Part shown: positions 13,448 to 25,452 of the stretch, piece by piece | Layout: the number at the start of each line of letters is the position of its first letter | How positions within the stretch are numbered: the stretch's first letter is position 1 | NCBI RefSeq assembly: GCF_032854445.1 | Contig: NC_088305.1 | Location: 20,261,717-20,325,716, forward strand | Length of the DNA: 64,000 nucleotides | Direction of reading: 5' to 3' | Source: Liolophura sinensis | Taxonomy: Eukaryota > Mollusca > Polyplacophora > Chitonida > Chitonidae | Notes under the pieces: model-generated | Database searches by the model: none | What the model saw: the letters and a program-made list of their open reading frames with translations, nothing else | Told to the model about the DNA's origin: nothing | Program-made: the position numbers and the translations under genes

Positions 13448-13833
13448 TTTGCTTGTATGTATGTTTTGGTATTACGTCGTACTTAACATTTTTTCAGTCA
13501 TATGACGACGAGGAGTCTTGAGGTGCGTATACATTTATTGTGCCTTCTTGTGGCAAGGCGAGTTCATGCCAGCAATGTGCTGCCGCCACTGAAGTATCAT
13601 GCGAAAGGCACCAGACATGACAAAACACCCAGTCACATTATACTGACACCGGGCCAACCACTTATGTTTCCTTGCTCTAGCTTCTCAGCGCCAAGAGCCA
13701 AGCGACGCAGCAGCATGTACCATTTTTTGAAGTCTTTGGTTGACCCGATCCGGGTTTGATTCTATGCATGTGTCCCCATTCGAGGTGGACGCCCTAACCA
13801 GTAGGCCGCCGAAGCCGTCAAATATCGCTGGAT
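13448..13833 (-). mobile_element. SINE family C, near full-length
   Basis: Minus orientation. The 3' tail side is ttacgtcgtacttaacattttttcagtcatatgacgacgag. The tRNA-like head at 13740-13830 has B box (complement of gggtttgattc, 13752-13762) and A-box-like ggcctactggttagg. A second copy, in plus orientation, is at 23125-23500. Confidence 0.8.
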
Positions 13834-14856
13834 CGTGGTTGTAAATGACTGTCGTTGTAAATGTGCATATGAATAACAACGTTGTAAATGTACATATGAA
13901 TGACTACGTTGTAAATGTACATATAAATGGCTAAGTTGTGAATGTACATATGAATGACTACATTGTAAATGTACATATGAATGACTACTTTGTAAATGTA
14001 CATATGAATGACTAAGTTGTAAATGTACATATGAATGACTAAGTTGTGAATGTACATATGAATGACTAAGTTGTGAATGTACATATGAATAACTACGTTG
14101 TAAATGTACATATGAATGACTACGTTGTAAATGTACATATGAATGGCTAAGTTGTGAATGTACATATGAATGACTACATTGTAAATGTACATATGAATGA
14201 CTACTTTGTAAATGTACATATGAATGACTAAGTTGTAAATGTACATATGAATGACTAAGTTGTGAATGTACATATGAATGACTAAGTTGTGAATGTACAT
14301 ATGAATGACTAAGTTGTAAATGTACATATGAATGACTAAGTTGTGAATGTACATATGAATGACTAAGTTGTAAATGTACATATGAATGACTACGTTGTAA
14401 ATGTACATATGAATGACTAAGTTGTAAATGTACATATGAATGACTAAGTTGTGAATGTACATATGAATGACTACGTTGTAAATGTATATATGAATGACGA
14501 CGTTGTAAATGTATATATGAATGACTAAGTTGTGAATGTACATATGAATGACTAAGTTGTGAATATACATATGAATGACTAAGTTGTGAATGTACATATG
14601 AATGACTACGTTGTAAATGTACATATGAATAACTACGTTGTAAATGTACATATGAATGACTAAGTTGTAAATGTACATATGAATGACTACGTTGTAAATG
14701 TGCATATGAATGACTACGTTGTAAATGTACATATGAATGACTAAGTTGTAAATGTATATATGAATGACGACGTTGTAAATGTATATATGAATGGCTACCT
14801 TGTAAATGTATACATGAATGTGCGTTGTAAATGTACACATGAATGACCACGTTGTA

Positions 14857-15053
14857 CTTATTTATTTATTGGTGTTTTACGCCGTACTCAAGAATATCTC
14901 ACTTATGCGACAGCGGCCAGCATTATCGTGGGAGCAAACCGGACAGAGCCCGGGGGATACCCACGACCATCCGCAGGTTGCTGCCAGACCTTCCCACTTA
15001 CGGCCGGAGAGGAAGCCAGCATGAACTGCACTTGAACTCACGGCGACCGCATT
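14857..15053 (-). mobile_element. SINE A fragment inside the 27-bp array, copy 1
   Basis: (ttat)n tail, core ggtgttttacgccgtactcaag, ending actcacggcgaccgcattt. No target duplication is visible; it passes straight into gtgaatgactagg. Confidence 0.92.
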
Positions 15054-15475
15054 TGTGAATGACTAGGTTGTGAATGTACATATGAATGACTAAGTTGTGA
15101 ATGTACATATGAATGACTACGTTGTAAATGTACATATGAACGAGTAAATTGTGAATGTACATATGAATGACTACGTTGTAAATGTACATATGAATGACTA
15201 AGTTGTAAATGTACATATGAATGACTACGTTGTAAATGTACATATGAATGACTACGTTGTAAATGTACATATGAATGACTACGTTGTAAATGTACATATG
15301 AATGACTACGTTGTAAATGTACATATGAATGACTAAGTTGTAAATGTATATATGAATGACGACGTTGTAAATGTGTATATGAATGACTACCTTGTAAATG
15401 TGTATATGAATGACTACCTTGTAAATGTATACATGAATGTACGTTGTAAATGTACACATGAATGACCACGTTGTA

Positions 15476-15672
15476 CTTATTTATTTATTGGTGTTTTACG
15501 CCGTACTCAAGAATATCTCACTTATGCGACAGCGGCCAGCATTATCGTGGGAGCAAACCGGACAGAGCCCGGGGGATACCCACGACCATCCGCAGGTTGC
15601 TGCCAGACCTTCCCTCTTACGGCCGGAGAGGAAGCCAGCATGAACTGCACTTGAACTCACGGCGACCGCATT
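15476..15672 (-). mobile_element. SINE A fragment inside the 27-bp array, copy 2
   Basis: Virtually identical to copy 1, with the same junctions on both sides, displaced by ~619 bp. It therefore arose by duplication of the array segment, not by a second insertion. Confidence 0.93.
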
Positions 15673-16109
15673 TGTGAATGACTAGGTTGTGAATGTACAT
15701 ATGAATGACTAAGTTGTGAATGTACATATGAATGACTAAGTTGTAAATGTACATATGAATGACTAAGTTGTAAATGTACATATGAATGACTAAGTTGTGA
15801 ATGTATATATGAATGACTACGTTGTAAATGTACATATGAATGACTAAGTTGTAAATGTACATATGAATGACTTCGTTGTAAATGTACATATGAATGACTA
15901 CGTTGTAAATGTACATATGAATGACTAAGTTGTAAATGTATATATGAATGACGACGTTGTAAATGTATATATGAATGACTAAGTTGTGAATGTACATATG
16001 AATGACTAAGTTGTGAATGTACATACGAATGACTAAGTTGTGAATGTACATATGAATGAGTAAATTGTGAATGTACATATGAATGACTACGTTGTAAATG
16101 TACATATGA

Positions 16110-16179
16110 GAGACCTTCCCACGAACGGCCGGACAGGAAGCCAGCATGAACTGCACTTGAACTCACGGCGACCGCATTT
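16110..16179 (-). mobile_element. SINE A fragment inside the 27-bp array, copy 3, truncated
   Basis: Keeps only the tRNA-proximal 70 bases (agaccttcccacgaacggcc to gcattt). The right junction is the same as copies 1 and 2, and the left junction is new. Confidence 0.9.
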
Positions 16180-16455
16180 GTGAATGACTAGGTTGTGAAT
16201 GTACATATGAATGACTAAGTTGTGAATGTACATATGAATGACTAAGTTGTAAATGTACATATGAACGAGTAAATTGTGAATGTACATATGAATGACTACG
16301 TTGTAAATGTACATATGAATGACTAAGTTGTAAATGTACATATGAATGACTACGTTGTAAATGTACATATGAATGACTACGTTGTAAATGTACATATGAA
16401 TGACTACGTTGTAAATGTACATATGAATGACTACGTTGTAAATGTACATGTGAAT

Positions 16456-18800
16456 GAGGTTTAGTACACCCGAGCGGACGATGATGAGATGCGTCTTATT
16501 ACATTGCAATAACTTACAAAGTCTCATCCAAAAAAATATTCAACCACATATCCAAATGGATACCAATTGTCAACAGTGTGCATTTATCCCAACAAAATCC
16601 AAAAATTCAGAGCAAGAAATTTCTGAAGTAAATCTGACCTCATAAGCTAATCCGGATTATGACGGCTAAGCTGGTCTGTTGTTGTCAAATGTTGCGTGCA
16701 GTCGCCTGCGAAAGATCTTATGGCAAATAATGCGTGGTCCTTTGTCGTCAAAAACATGCAGCCATACTCTCTCAAAATCTGAAGAAAGTTAAAGGCTTTG
16801 TTATGGAAGAGATAAGGCCAGAATGTGATGGCAGACAGCTAACTCTATATATGTCACCCTCTCTCTTATCAGCCAATATGTCTTGACGTTGGCTGTTCTT
16901 TCCGGACTCCACTTTTTTTTGCGTCGCATGTTGTGACAATGGTTGACAATGGTTCCGCAAAATCCATCCAGATCTCTGCTGTATCAAGCAAACCAGTGAT
17001 GTCTAATCTGTATACAAATCTAATACGTTATCGAGGTAAAGCATGTAACCATGTGAATAATGGGGCTTGGTTATAGTGGACAAATTGTGGTCATGTCGAC
17101 ACGGTTGACGAAACAACTTCATTCAAAGACCAATAAGTCCTGCCAGTAATACAATCTAATGGTTTATCAGGCCTCATCTCTGCCAAGTCGACCATACAGC
17201 CTTTGTACTTTATTCTTCAACGTTGTACCTTTTGCCCTTTGCTTCGATGACACATCATTTAAGGTAAATGGAATAAAAAAGCTTATATCACATTTCATCA
17301 CTAAAGACCAATGAAACATGTGCTACCTTGAATGAAGATTATCTAGAAAACGATTGGTTTACTTAGTAAAAGTCATATATAGGCGATATCTGCCAATGAA
17401 GCATACGTTATATAAAATAGATAATTGTAACAGATTTTGTTTGCAATGGATCATCTATTTAAAGGTTGTGCTTACTCTGGCAACAATGTACATTGGCAGT
17501 CTCCTAGACAATTAACGGTGTTATTGACGCTGGTTTGACCATGCAGCGTGAAATGGATTTACAGAAAACAGCGACGATCGAGTGGCAATGGACAGTATAG
17601 ACTTCACGTAAATCAGGCGGGCATAATCAGGCCAGGAAAGCAGGATAAAGGAAACCTATAGTGTTTGTTCTGAGTGTAAAAGGTGTCTACCCAAGCGTTA
17701 TAAACAATCTCCAGTCAGTTAGCGAAAATAATGTGATGATGTCACATGAACGTTACAGAAGTTATATCTTGTGCCCAATACGCAGAAAGTATAATTCCAG
17801 ATAAGGAATTATATTATTACCCCCAAAACACATTCTAAATGGCATCTATAAATATCGAAGATAGCTATTTGGCCCATTTTTGCTTTTGACATCAAATAAA
17901 CATCCTCTTCAAACAATTTTGCTTCAAAGGAACAAATGCAGGTCCTTTGCTTTGAATTCATAACAGGTCATTTTATTTTTGTCACAATGACATACAGGCA
18001 AATAAATAAATAAATGAAGTTATTCAAGAAGCAAACTTTCCTTGTGGCAAATCTGGATATAAAGATTTCTAAAGGTAAACGGCAAAAAACGCCTCCGCTG
18101 AGAGAAAAACAGTCCGGCCTTGTTTTCTTCCAGGGTACGTAACTTGGAATAATCGATATTGGTAACTCCTTGAAAGCCTCCAGTCCTCTTGAATTTAATC
18201 TGAACGCCAGCTAACCTGGACTGCAAGAGCAAATAAAGCACTGGTGTAACGCACGCCGATTCTCATTGCGCTTTGCGATAGGTGAGGTGCGACACTATGG
18301 CAAATATTGCCACAAGCCTTAATTCGATCCCCCTGATTTGAAGTGGTCAAGTCCCTGACCACAGAGGACATAAACTCTTCAACCCAACCCAGAAGGCTTG
18401 GGACTTTTTTCGCTACTTGAAGCCTAAAACCTGAACAGCTGACATATCCAAAGGCTACTTCTGTTACAGCTTTACATAGACCACCAAAAGGTTGGTTTCC
18501 CAATCATTAAAAGTAGTAACTTGTGTCAGTATCCGTATTACTGACGGCTATGGGCGTATATTCGCCGTGAGTTAGATCGCCACGTTGGAATTTTCGTCAT
18601 CGACAGCTTTTATACGGGTAAGATGCACGATTTGGATGCTGATTTTCTTTATCCGCCACAAACATTCCTGGCGTCTTTCCGTCAGCATTGAAAACTGTTG
18701 TCCGCTTCTTTGCATCGATTCGTTTAAATTTTGGGCTTTAGATACTTTCTTAGTTCTTTGGCGGTTTGTACTGAACGTTGCTTGGCAAATTAGCCTTGCG
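16456..18800. other. Non-genic stretch
   Basis: No gene or repeat family recognised; frames at 16454-16645, 16772-16987, 18020-18241 and 18195-18503 show no domain. Confidence 0.45.
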
Positions 18801-18804
18801 ATTG

Positions 18805-18965
18805 TTGACCTGGAACGTCCGTTTTGGTTGACGACTGGTAGGGGCCCATACGAACGTCCATCTTGGTCGACAGCTAGTACACGAATGTTCATTATGGTTG
18901 ACGGATTGTAGGGCCAATGCGAATGTCCATTTTGGTTGACGGCTGGTAGGGGCCTATACCAAGGT
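18805..18965. repeat. ~38-bp degenerate tandem repeat
   Basis: Four diverged copies of gaacgtccattttggttgac + ggctggtaggggccata. A single related unit occurs far away at 27043-27085. Confidence 0.8.
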
Positions 18966-18979
18966 CCATCATGATTCAT

Positions 18980-19415
18980 TTCTGGTAAGTTACTGGCGGA
19001 CTTTCTGCAAAGTTACTGGCGGACTTTCTGGTAATTTACTTGTGGACTTTCTGGTAAGTTTCTGGCAGACTTTCTTGTATGTTACTAGCGGTCTTTCTGG
19101 TAAGTTACTAGCTGACTTTTTGGTAAGTTTCTGGAGGACTTTCTCGTAAGTTACTTGTGGACTTTCTCGTAAGTTACTTGTGGACTTTCTGGTAAGTTAC
19201 TGGAGGACTTTCAGGTAAGCTTCTGACGGACTTTCTGGTAAGTTACTGGAGGACTTTCTGGTAAGTTACTGGAGGACTTTCTGGTAAGCTTCTGGATGAC
19301 TTTCTGGTAAGCTTCTGACGGACTTTCTGGTAAGATACTGGATGACTTTCTGGTAAGTTTCTGGCGGACTTTCTGGTAAGTTACTGGAGGACTTTCTGGT
19401 AAGTTACTGGCGGAC
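18980..19415. repeat. 23-bp minisatellite containing a splice-donor-like motif
   Basis: About 19 copies of ctttctggtaagttactgga + gga. Almost every unit contains ggtaagtt. Confidence 0.95.
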
Positions 19416-20676
19416 TTATCACCATATGCATGTGATGTGCAGATGTGTATACCATAATGATGGGATATTCAGCTTTCCAGACCACGTGTACAATTGTATG
19501 TATCAAATGATGTACATGTTATTTTCCCACTTAAACCTTTATTATTCCATTTATTAATCGTAATTTCTTTATGCCAGCTGCCATTCATGGGCAACTCACA
19601 AATGATAATACACAATGTGCACGAATATGGACATGTTAAAAGATGTCCAGGAAAAGTAGCCTCTTCTTGCACTGAGATGTCATTTTATTGTTGGGTGACA
19701 CAACTCGAAAACTGAGTAGTACAGTAAATTTTAGTTAAGGCTTAGTTAAGGCTACCTTTTTTACGCTAGTATAAACGTTTTGCATTGTCCATTCCTGTCC
19801 ATTATCTCAACCACCTGACATAATTCCTTATGACAGAACCTAATACGATGTGTGATATGTCCGCCGTGCTGTCGACGCACCGAGGCTAGATTACCCGCTT
19901 AAGGGGCGTAACGTATACCCAGTGCAAACTGTACTTCATCGTGCCTGTAAAGATTTATCTGTAAGAAATGGTCGGAAATTCCTAATTTGATCCTATGTCG
20001 CTCGCCCGGATAGGCCGGATGATGCTTGTTGTGACATGCCTCACACTGGCTTGATGGTAAACACGCCAATGCCGATTATCTCTCCATGCACATGCCCCCG
20101 TTATATACATTTTACTTCTATTTTGATTTATTTATCTGTTTTCAGTGTAACCCAGTACTTATTACAGGGAAGGCGGCTTGTTTTTTACGCGTGTAGGAAA
20201 GCGATGCGTATGGCATAAACCACCAACCTTTGGCAAATGACTGACGAATTTTGACACAAATAAAACGCACACAATTTTGTTTTGAGGTTATAACTTTATG
20301 TCTTGCGTTACCTTAGACGTCTGGCATGGAAAGCTTCACGGCGCTGAGCTCCAAACATAGAGAAAAGAAAGACTAACCCAAACACTCATGTAGCGGAATC
20401 CTGACATGTAGTCGATGACTGCCGATGATCGGCTTGTCTGAAGTATTGGCCACTTCATGCTTTGGGATTCAATAGTCTGTAAAGGCTTGCAATCTACCGC
20501 TACAAGATCGTGGTATATAGTATAAGGCGAAGTGGCCGACTCACCCCGGTAAGCCTATGCCAGTGCATGACATTGTTAAAATCCTTATAAAGCCTGTTTA
20601 ATCAATTCGACTTTCCAGTCGAATCTTGACAATGAATCGGATACAATCTTGGATATGTGCACATTTCCTGGAACTC
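19416..20676. other. Non-genic stretch with a diverged SINE fragment
   Basis: 20205-20270 (cataaaccaccaacctttggcaaatgactgacgaa) resembles other diverged SINE ends in the window. No gene is supported. Confidence 0.4.
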
Positions 20677-20677
20677 A

Positions 20678-21065
20678 CGCTTGTATACGCGCCAGTATTA
20701 TCTGAGCAAGTCGCGCTTGTATACACGCCAGTATTATCTGAGCAAGTCACGCTTGTATACACGCCAGTATTGTCTGAGCAAGTCGCGCTTGTATATACAC
20801 CAGTATTATCTGAGAAAGACACGCTTGTATACACGCCAGTATTATCTGAGCAAGTCGCGCTTGTATACGCGCCAGTACTATCTGAGAAAGTCGCGCTTAT
20901 ATACGCGCCAGTATTATCTCAGCAAGTCACGCTTGTATACACACCAGTATTATCTGAGAAAGACACGCTTGTATACACGCCAGTATTATCTGAGCAAGTC
21001 ACGCTTGTATACACGCCAGTATTATCTGAGAAAGTCACGCTTGTATACGCGCCAGTGTAATCTGA
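20678..21065. repeat. 36-bp minisatellite, about 11 copies
   Basis: Unit cttgtatacacgccagtatt + atctgagcaagtcacg. Alternating variants (gcaag/gaaag, acacg/acgcg). The 36-bp period leaves plus frames open for 144-162 codons; not a gene. Confidence 0.95.
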
Positions 21066-21192
21066 TAAAACAATGGAATTTCAGAAACGTAGAAAAGAAA
21101 ATATCTTTACCCCCTGAGCAAATTAGCGGTAAAGCGATTCTGTGAATGAACTTCCTTAAACAAGGCATACAAATGACCTGAAATTTAGCTTT

Positions 21193-21340
21193 TTATTTAT
21201 ATTTTTTATTCAATCATTTGATTGGAGTTTTATGCTCTACTCAAGAATATTTCACTTATATACAACGACTGCCATCATTATGGTGGGAGGAAATCGGACA
21301 TGTAGAGCCCGGGCGAAAGCCACCGTCATCCGCAAGTTAA
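21193..21340 (-). mobile_element. SINE family A, truncated
   Basis: Tail ttatttatattttttatt, core tgctctactcaagaatatttcac, ending near catccgcaagtta. Confidence 0.85.
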
Positions 21341-22330
21341 TTTGCATCTTAAGAGGCAAATAAATGTCGTAAAATTTTTTTCCTTCTGTAGAAACTAGAC
21401 CAATAGATATAATATACCTCAACTTCCAAACAAACCTCAAAACACCTTTATAAGATCAGTCAAACTCATGCAGTCAGTCGTATATATTTCTCCGCACAGA
21501 CACCTATCAACGATTTATTTGATATTCTGGATTGCATTTTTCGCAATTGTCGGGACGATTTCCTTGCATCGTGTGAGGGCGATCAGAATAGTTATGGGTG
21601 GAGGAAACCAGGTAGTTTGCACAGAAAAGCTTCTGTACCCAGCTTGATGCTATTTAAATCCTTAATTGTATTCGGCTGCGGTTTTAAATCCTGAGTTTTA
21701 TCAGGTACAACCGTCGCATTTCGCCTGCGACTTCAAGTCAGGATTTTTCTTACATTTTTATTTTTCTTGTCTCCCGAACGAATGATTTACTTTGGGGCAC
21801 ATCGACATAAAAGTGAAAAATTCTTGTGTACCCCGTGTATCACCAATCCATAAATCAATCACCAAGTCAATCGGTCACTGACGAAAGTGTTTGCTGGATT
21901 GCAGTTTCTAAACAGCAATATACGTGTTTCATTTCGAAGATGAAATCCCGGACGCAAATCGTTATGCCGGATGAGGAATAATTGATAATGGAAGAAATGT
22001 TTAGGGTGATTATTGCAAAGCCTGATATTAACGGATAATGGATGTTTCCTTTAAGTAATTGAATTGTACAAATTCCTCCCTGGCTCTGACGTGCCCCAAG
22101 CCTGACGGGTCAAGACAGCCCTCTGGGGTATTAGGCCGATGACTGCAAGAGTAGAGGGAGGTTGAAGTGTGGGATGTCATGCATAGTACAAGTACATCTG
22201 ACTTTCCAATTGCTTCTGGCGATCACGTCATGTATAAGGCTAAGAGCTGAATTCCGCCATCGACTAGCGACAATTGTGCATCAATCCGATTAAGTTTACA
22301 CTTTGTGATTATTCGTTCCGTGCTTTTATT
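21341..22330. other. Non-genic stretch
   Basis: No coding frame, RNA gene or repeat recognised. Confidence 0.45.
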
Positions 22331-22490
22331 TCTTATTTGATTTATTTACCGGTATTTGATTGGGGTTTACCGCCGTGCTCCAGAATATTTCATTTAAACC
22401 CTGGGAGTAAGTCAAACGCGTGAAGTCACACCAGGGTGCGCGGAGAAAACCACGAACCTTTGACAGGGAACTAACCAACTTTCTCACATG
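22331..22490 (-). mobile_element. Diverged SINE fragment
   Basis: ttatttgatttatttaccgg then gggtttaccgccgtgctccagaatatttcat, with the rest diverged (gaaaaccacgaacctttgac). Confidence 0.6.
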
Positions 22491-22561
22491 TGACGCAAAC
22501 ATTGGCAGATTTATTTATTTATCTGTTGTTTAACCCAATACTCTCAGTTTTCACTAACTAC

Positions 22562-22793
22562 ACTCAAAAAATTAATCTGTTCATTTTAACAGAGAATCTG
22601 TTGTCTGAGTGTATAGAATTTACAACAGGTTATTCTGCTAATGCTGCAGATTGTTCTGTTAAATATAACATATATTCCATGAATTCAACATAAAGATTCT
22701 ATTAGACTAACAGGATGTTATGTTGAATATGTATGACAGAATAATTGTGTTAATTGTGTTATAATAACAGAATCAACAGATTAATTTTTAAGT
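22562..22793. mobile_element. 232-bp MITE with 20-bp TIRs and 4-bp target duplication
   Basis: Begins actcaaaaaattaatctgtt and ends aacagattaatttttaagt, near-perfect reverse complements. Flanked by CTAC at 22558-22561 and 22794-22797. The interior is rich in 'aacag'/'ctgtt' motifs and has no coding capacity. Confidence 0.85.
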
Positions 22794-22862
22794 CTACGAT
22801 ACAGCAGTTTGTTTCGTCTCGTGTCCTGCTCAATTGAAAGGCAAACCACTTTTAACCACTCG

Positions 22863-22990
22863 GCCGTTATCGCACTTTCATCGATCTAACGGATTACTGC
22901 GTTTCTGATTACGAAGTACTTCGTTATAAGGAACAGATTACTTCGTTGTCATGAACGTATTAATGCGTTAGATCGGTGAAAATGCAAACT
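22863..22990. repeat. Inverted repeat, MITE-like
   Basis: The left arm around gcactttcatcgatctaacg pairs with the right arm around cgttagatcggtgaaaatgc; the outer ends ttatc/gttatc also pair. No coding content. Confidence 0.7.
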
Positions 22991-23124
22991 GTTATCTCGG
23001 AAAGTTTGGATTTAACAGAATACCTTTCTGAGGGCACTCTGAGGGGGCTCTCCGTCACCAGATAAGTACCCCCTCCCCCATGCACGTTTTATTCTGTTAA
23101 AACTGTAACGCTCGTGCCACCGTG

Positions 23125-23500
23125 AGTAACAGGACTGGTTGGCCCGGTGTCAGTATAATGTGACGGGTTGGGGTGTCATGCCTGGTGTCTTCGGCATGAT
23201 ACTTCAGCGGCCGTAAGTGGGAAGGTCACCCAGCAACCTGCGGATGGTCGTGGGTTTCCCCCGGGCTGTGCCCGGTTTCCACCCGCTATACTGCTGGCCG
23301 CCGTCGTATAAGTGAAATATTCTTGAGTACGGCGTAAAACACCAGTCAAATAAATAAATAAAATGATACTTCAGTGGTGGCATGGACTTACCCTGCGATA
23401 ATAAAACACAGTGTGTGTTGACACACCTAATGACTCCTCGTCGCCATAACACTGAAAAGCTGTGAAGTACGACGTAAAACCCCAGGCATACATACATCCA
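23125..23500 (+). mobile_element. SINE family C, interrupted by SINE A
   Basis: 23125-23207 and 23363-23500 together match the reverse complement of 13448-13680 (ggcccggtgtcagtataatg; gtgaagtacgacgtaaaacc). It is split by a SINE A at 23208-23362. Confidence 0.82.
23208..23362 (+). mobile_element. SINE family A nested in SINE C, 5'-truncated
   Basis: Starts cggccgtaagtgggaaggtc, ends acaccagtcaaataaataaa. Flanked by the 12-bp duplication atgatacttcag at 23196-23207 and 23363-23374. The tRNA head is missing, as expected of truncated reverse transcription. Confidence 0.93.
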
Positions 23501-23689
23501 TACGAGTGTTATTAACCACGCATTGTCACTAGCCTTCCCTGTCCAAGGCTGGAAATGAGCAATCTCAGATAGTCTCCCGGCAATTGAAAGGCAATCATTC
23601 TAATTTATAGATTAACACGACTCTCACTGCCTGTGGGGCCTTGGTGACAATACACCATCGGCGCCGCTCCCATCTGGTCTTTGGAGCTT

Positions 23690-23855
23690 ATATTTATTTT
23701 ATTTGAGTGGTCTTTTACGCTGTACTCAGGAATATTTCACTTATATGACATCGCCAAGCATTGTACTTAAAAGAAACTAGACAGAGCCATGGAGAAACCC
23801 ATGAACATCCCCGGGTTGCTGGCAGACCTTCCCACGTACGGTCGGAGAGGAAAGA
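23690..23855 (-). mobile_element. SINE family A, truncated
   Basis: ttttatttgagtggtcttttacgctgtactcagg... through ttcccacgtacggtcggagagg. Confidence 0.85.
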
Positions 23856-24190
23856 TCTGCCAGCAAGGAAATAAACTAAGCAAAAGACCCGGATGTTGGT
23901 ACTTTAACTTACCCTTTAGAGCGCATGTCCCTCTTTGCTCGCTTTATACCACTGCCACCACAAGCAAATTTTGTGCAGAAATCTTGAAAAAGTTCACACA
24001 CATGCATTCTCTTTGCCATATGCACAACATGGTTCTAACGGACATCTGACACAGTTTTATTGACGAATGCTGATGGTAGGCCTACATCAGTACAGTGGTG
24101 AGGCTCAGCCTGAACAAGCCCACGTGCGTAAGCTTTCCAGTCGGTTTGATCAATTGAGTTATGTCCCTTTAACATGGAAGCGTTAGGCAT

Positions 24191-24259
24191 GGCCCAGGAT
24201 CATGAAGTTGTCATGGTTAGTCTTATATAGTCTTATATAGTCAGCTTCATGATCCTGGG
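24191..24259. repeat. Perfect 16-bp inverted repeat
   Basis: gcccaggatcatgaag at 24191-24206 and its exact reverse complement at 24244-24259, with a 37-base loop containing a tandem cttatatagt pair. Confidence 0.85.
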
Positions 24260-24559
24260 CTATTTTCTAAACCTTCTAACACATGTTGTTCATGTTTCAT
24301 ATATAGCGTCCTTCAACCCTGATCATCAAATCCGACATTTACCGTTACATCACCACCACATCACCTTTCGGAATCGATAATCGCTCTAGCAATATACTAT
24401 GGATATTGTCCCAGAATGGTTTAGAGCTCTCGTTTATTGATCAGTTATTGGACCTTCACTTGCAGGCTGCAAAGCGAGACAAATAGATTCTGTCGCTCAA
24501 AGTTCATTTTCTCCGGCTTGACAAATGATCGAGGGTGTTGGTTGGAATCCAGTTTTCGC

Positions 24560-24670
24560 TTGAGATTTCTCAGGAGGCTTTTAATTGGCCGCTGTTTTAC
24601 TCCGGGCTCTTCGGTGTCTTCCGTCCATAAATTTTACCACCGTTATATAAGTCAAATAAATGGATAAATG
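24560..24670 (+). mobile_element. Diverged SINE A tail fragment
   Basis: tgttttactccgggctcttcggtgtcttccgtccataa...accaccgttatataagtcaaataaatgg matches the plus-orientation core and tail, heavily mutated. Confidence 0.5.
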
Positions 24671-24894
24671 CAGAAATTAAATTTCCCTCGCCAATAACAC
24701 CGAGTATCATATTTTACTGCACGCGACACACGTCTAATTTCACGGTCCGGTTTATCGTCGTTTTCATTGGAAATTATTAACACGTATGTTACCACGCCTG
24801 ACTCAAATAATCTCACAAATCAGAGGCAATTTATTAGAGCTGTTGCTTTAATCGGCTAATTCTATCATCTCACCACCATTTCATCGAGTAGGAT

Positions 24895-25190
24895 CGCCGA
24901 AGCATGATAAGACGTGCTATAGCACGAAGTGATGACGCTATAGCACGAAGCGATGACGCTTTGATACGAAGCGATGACACGAATGTATGAATTCGTGACA
25001 CGATGACACGAAGTGATGACACAATGTTACACAGCGGTGATGCACGAGGCAATAACACGATCGTATGCGAAACAGTGACACGATAGTACAAAGCGATGGC
25101 ACAGTGGTAAGATCACTGGTACTATAGTACGAAGCGATGACACAATGGAACGAAGCTGTGGCACGATGAGTAGAAACGATGACAATGGAA
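24895..25190. repeat. Degenerate tandem repeat
   Basis: Irregular ~20-bp units around agtacgaagcgatgacaca, about 13 copies with indels. Confidence 0.85.
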
Positions 25191-25299
25191 TGAATCAATT
25201 CGTGCCAAACATACAGCGAAAATACGATGCTGGTCCTTGTTCGGCTTCATGGGTATACAGTTCATGGCATCAAAATGGCATGATCGATATGTATATATA

Positions 25300-25452
25300 T
25301 GCACAGACAGATCATAATGGCACATTTACAAGTCCAGGAATATTGGTATTTCACCACTGAAATGTAAAACTGTTTTTTTTCCCACTCTGGAAAGGTATTA
25401 CAGTACACGCTTTTAATAACCACAAATAGTTTTAATTATTTCTTTATTCCAT
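25300..25452. repeat. Dispersed repeat, copy 1
   Basis: ~150 bp from cacagacagatcataatggc to tttattccattgg; strongly similar to 28447-28596. Function unknown. Confidence 0.85.

Larger units (their letters stand above)
13842..16455. repeat. 27-bp minisatellite array with co-amplified SINE fragments
   Basis: About 2.6 kb of a 27-bp unit, gtacatatgaatgactaagt + tgtaaat, with variants at fixed positions (aag/acg, gtaaat/gtgaat). Three minus-orientation SINE A fragments interrupt it. As 27 is divisible by three, two minus frames stay open for 340-362 codons as 9-residue repeats; these are not genes. Confidence 0.95.

Noticed and set aside
13762-14850. Minus-strand frames of 340-362 aa with 9-residue repeats
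   Set aside because: They exist only because the 27-bp array has a period divisible by three; both frames are open and run into a SINE.
18195-18979. Overlapping frames on both strands around 18.2-18.98 kb
   Set aside because: Part overlaps a tandem repeat; no homology and no splice structure.
20626-21145. Plus-strand frames of 144 and 162 aa with 12-residue repeats
   Set aside because: Product of the 36-bp minisatellite, open in two frames, with no start context or flanking coding sequence.
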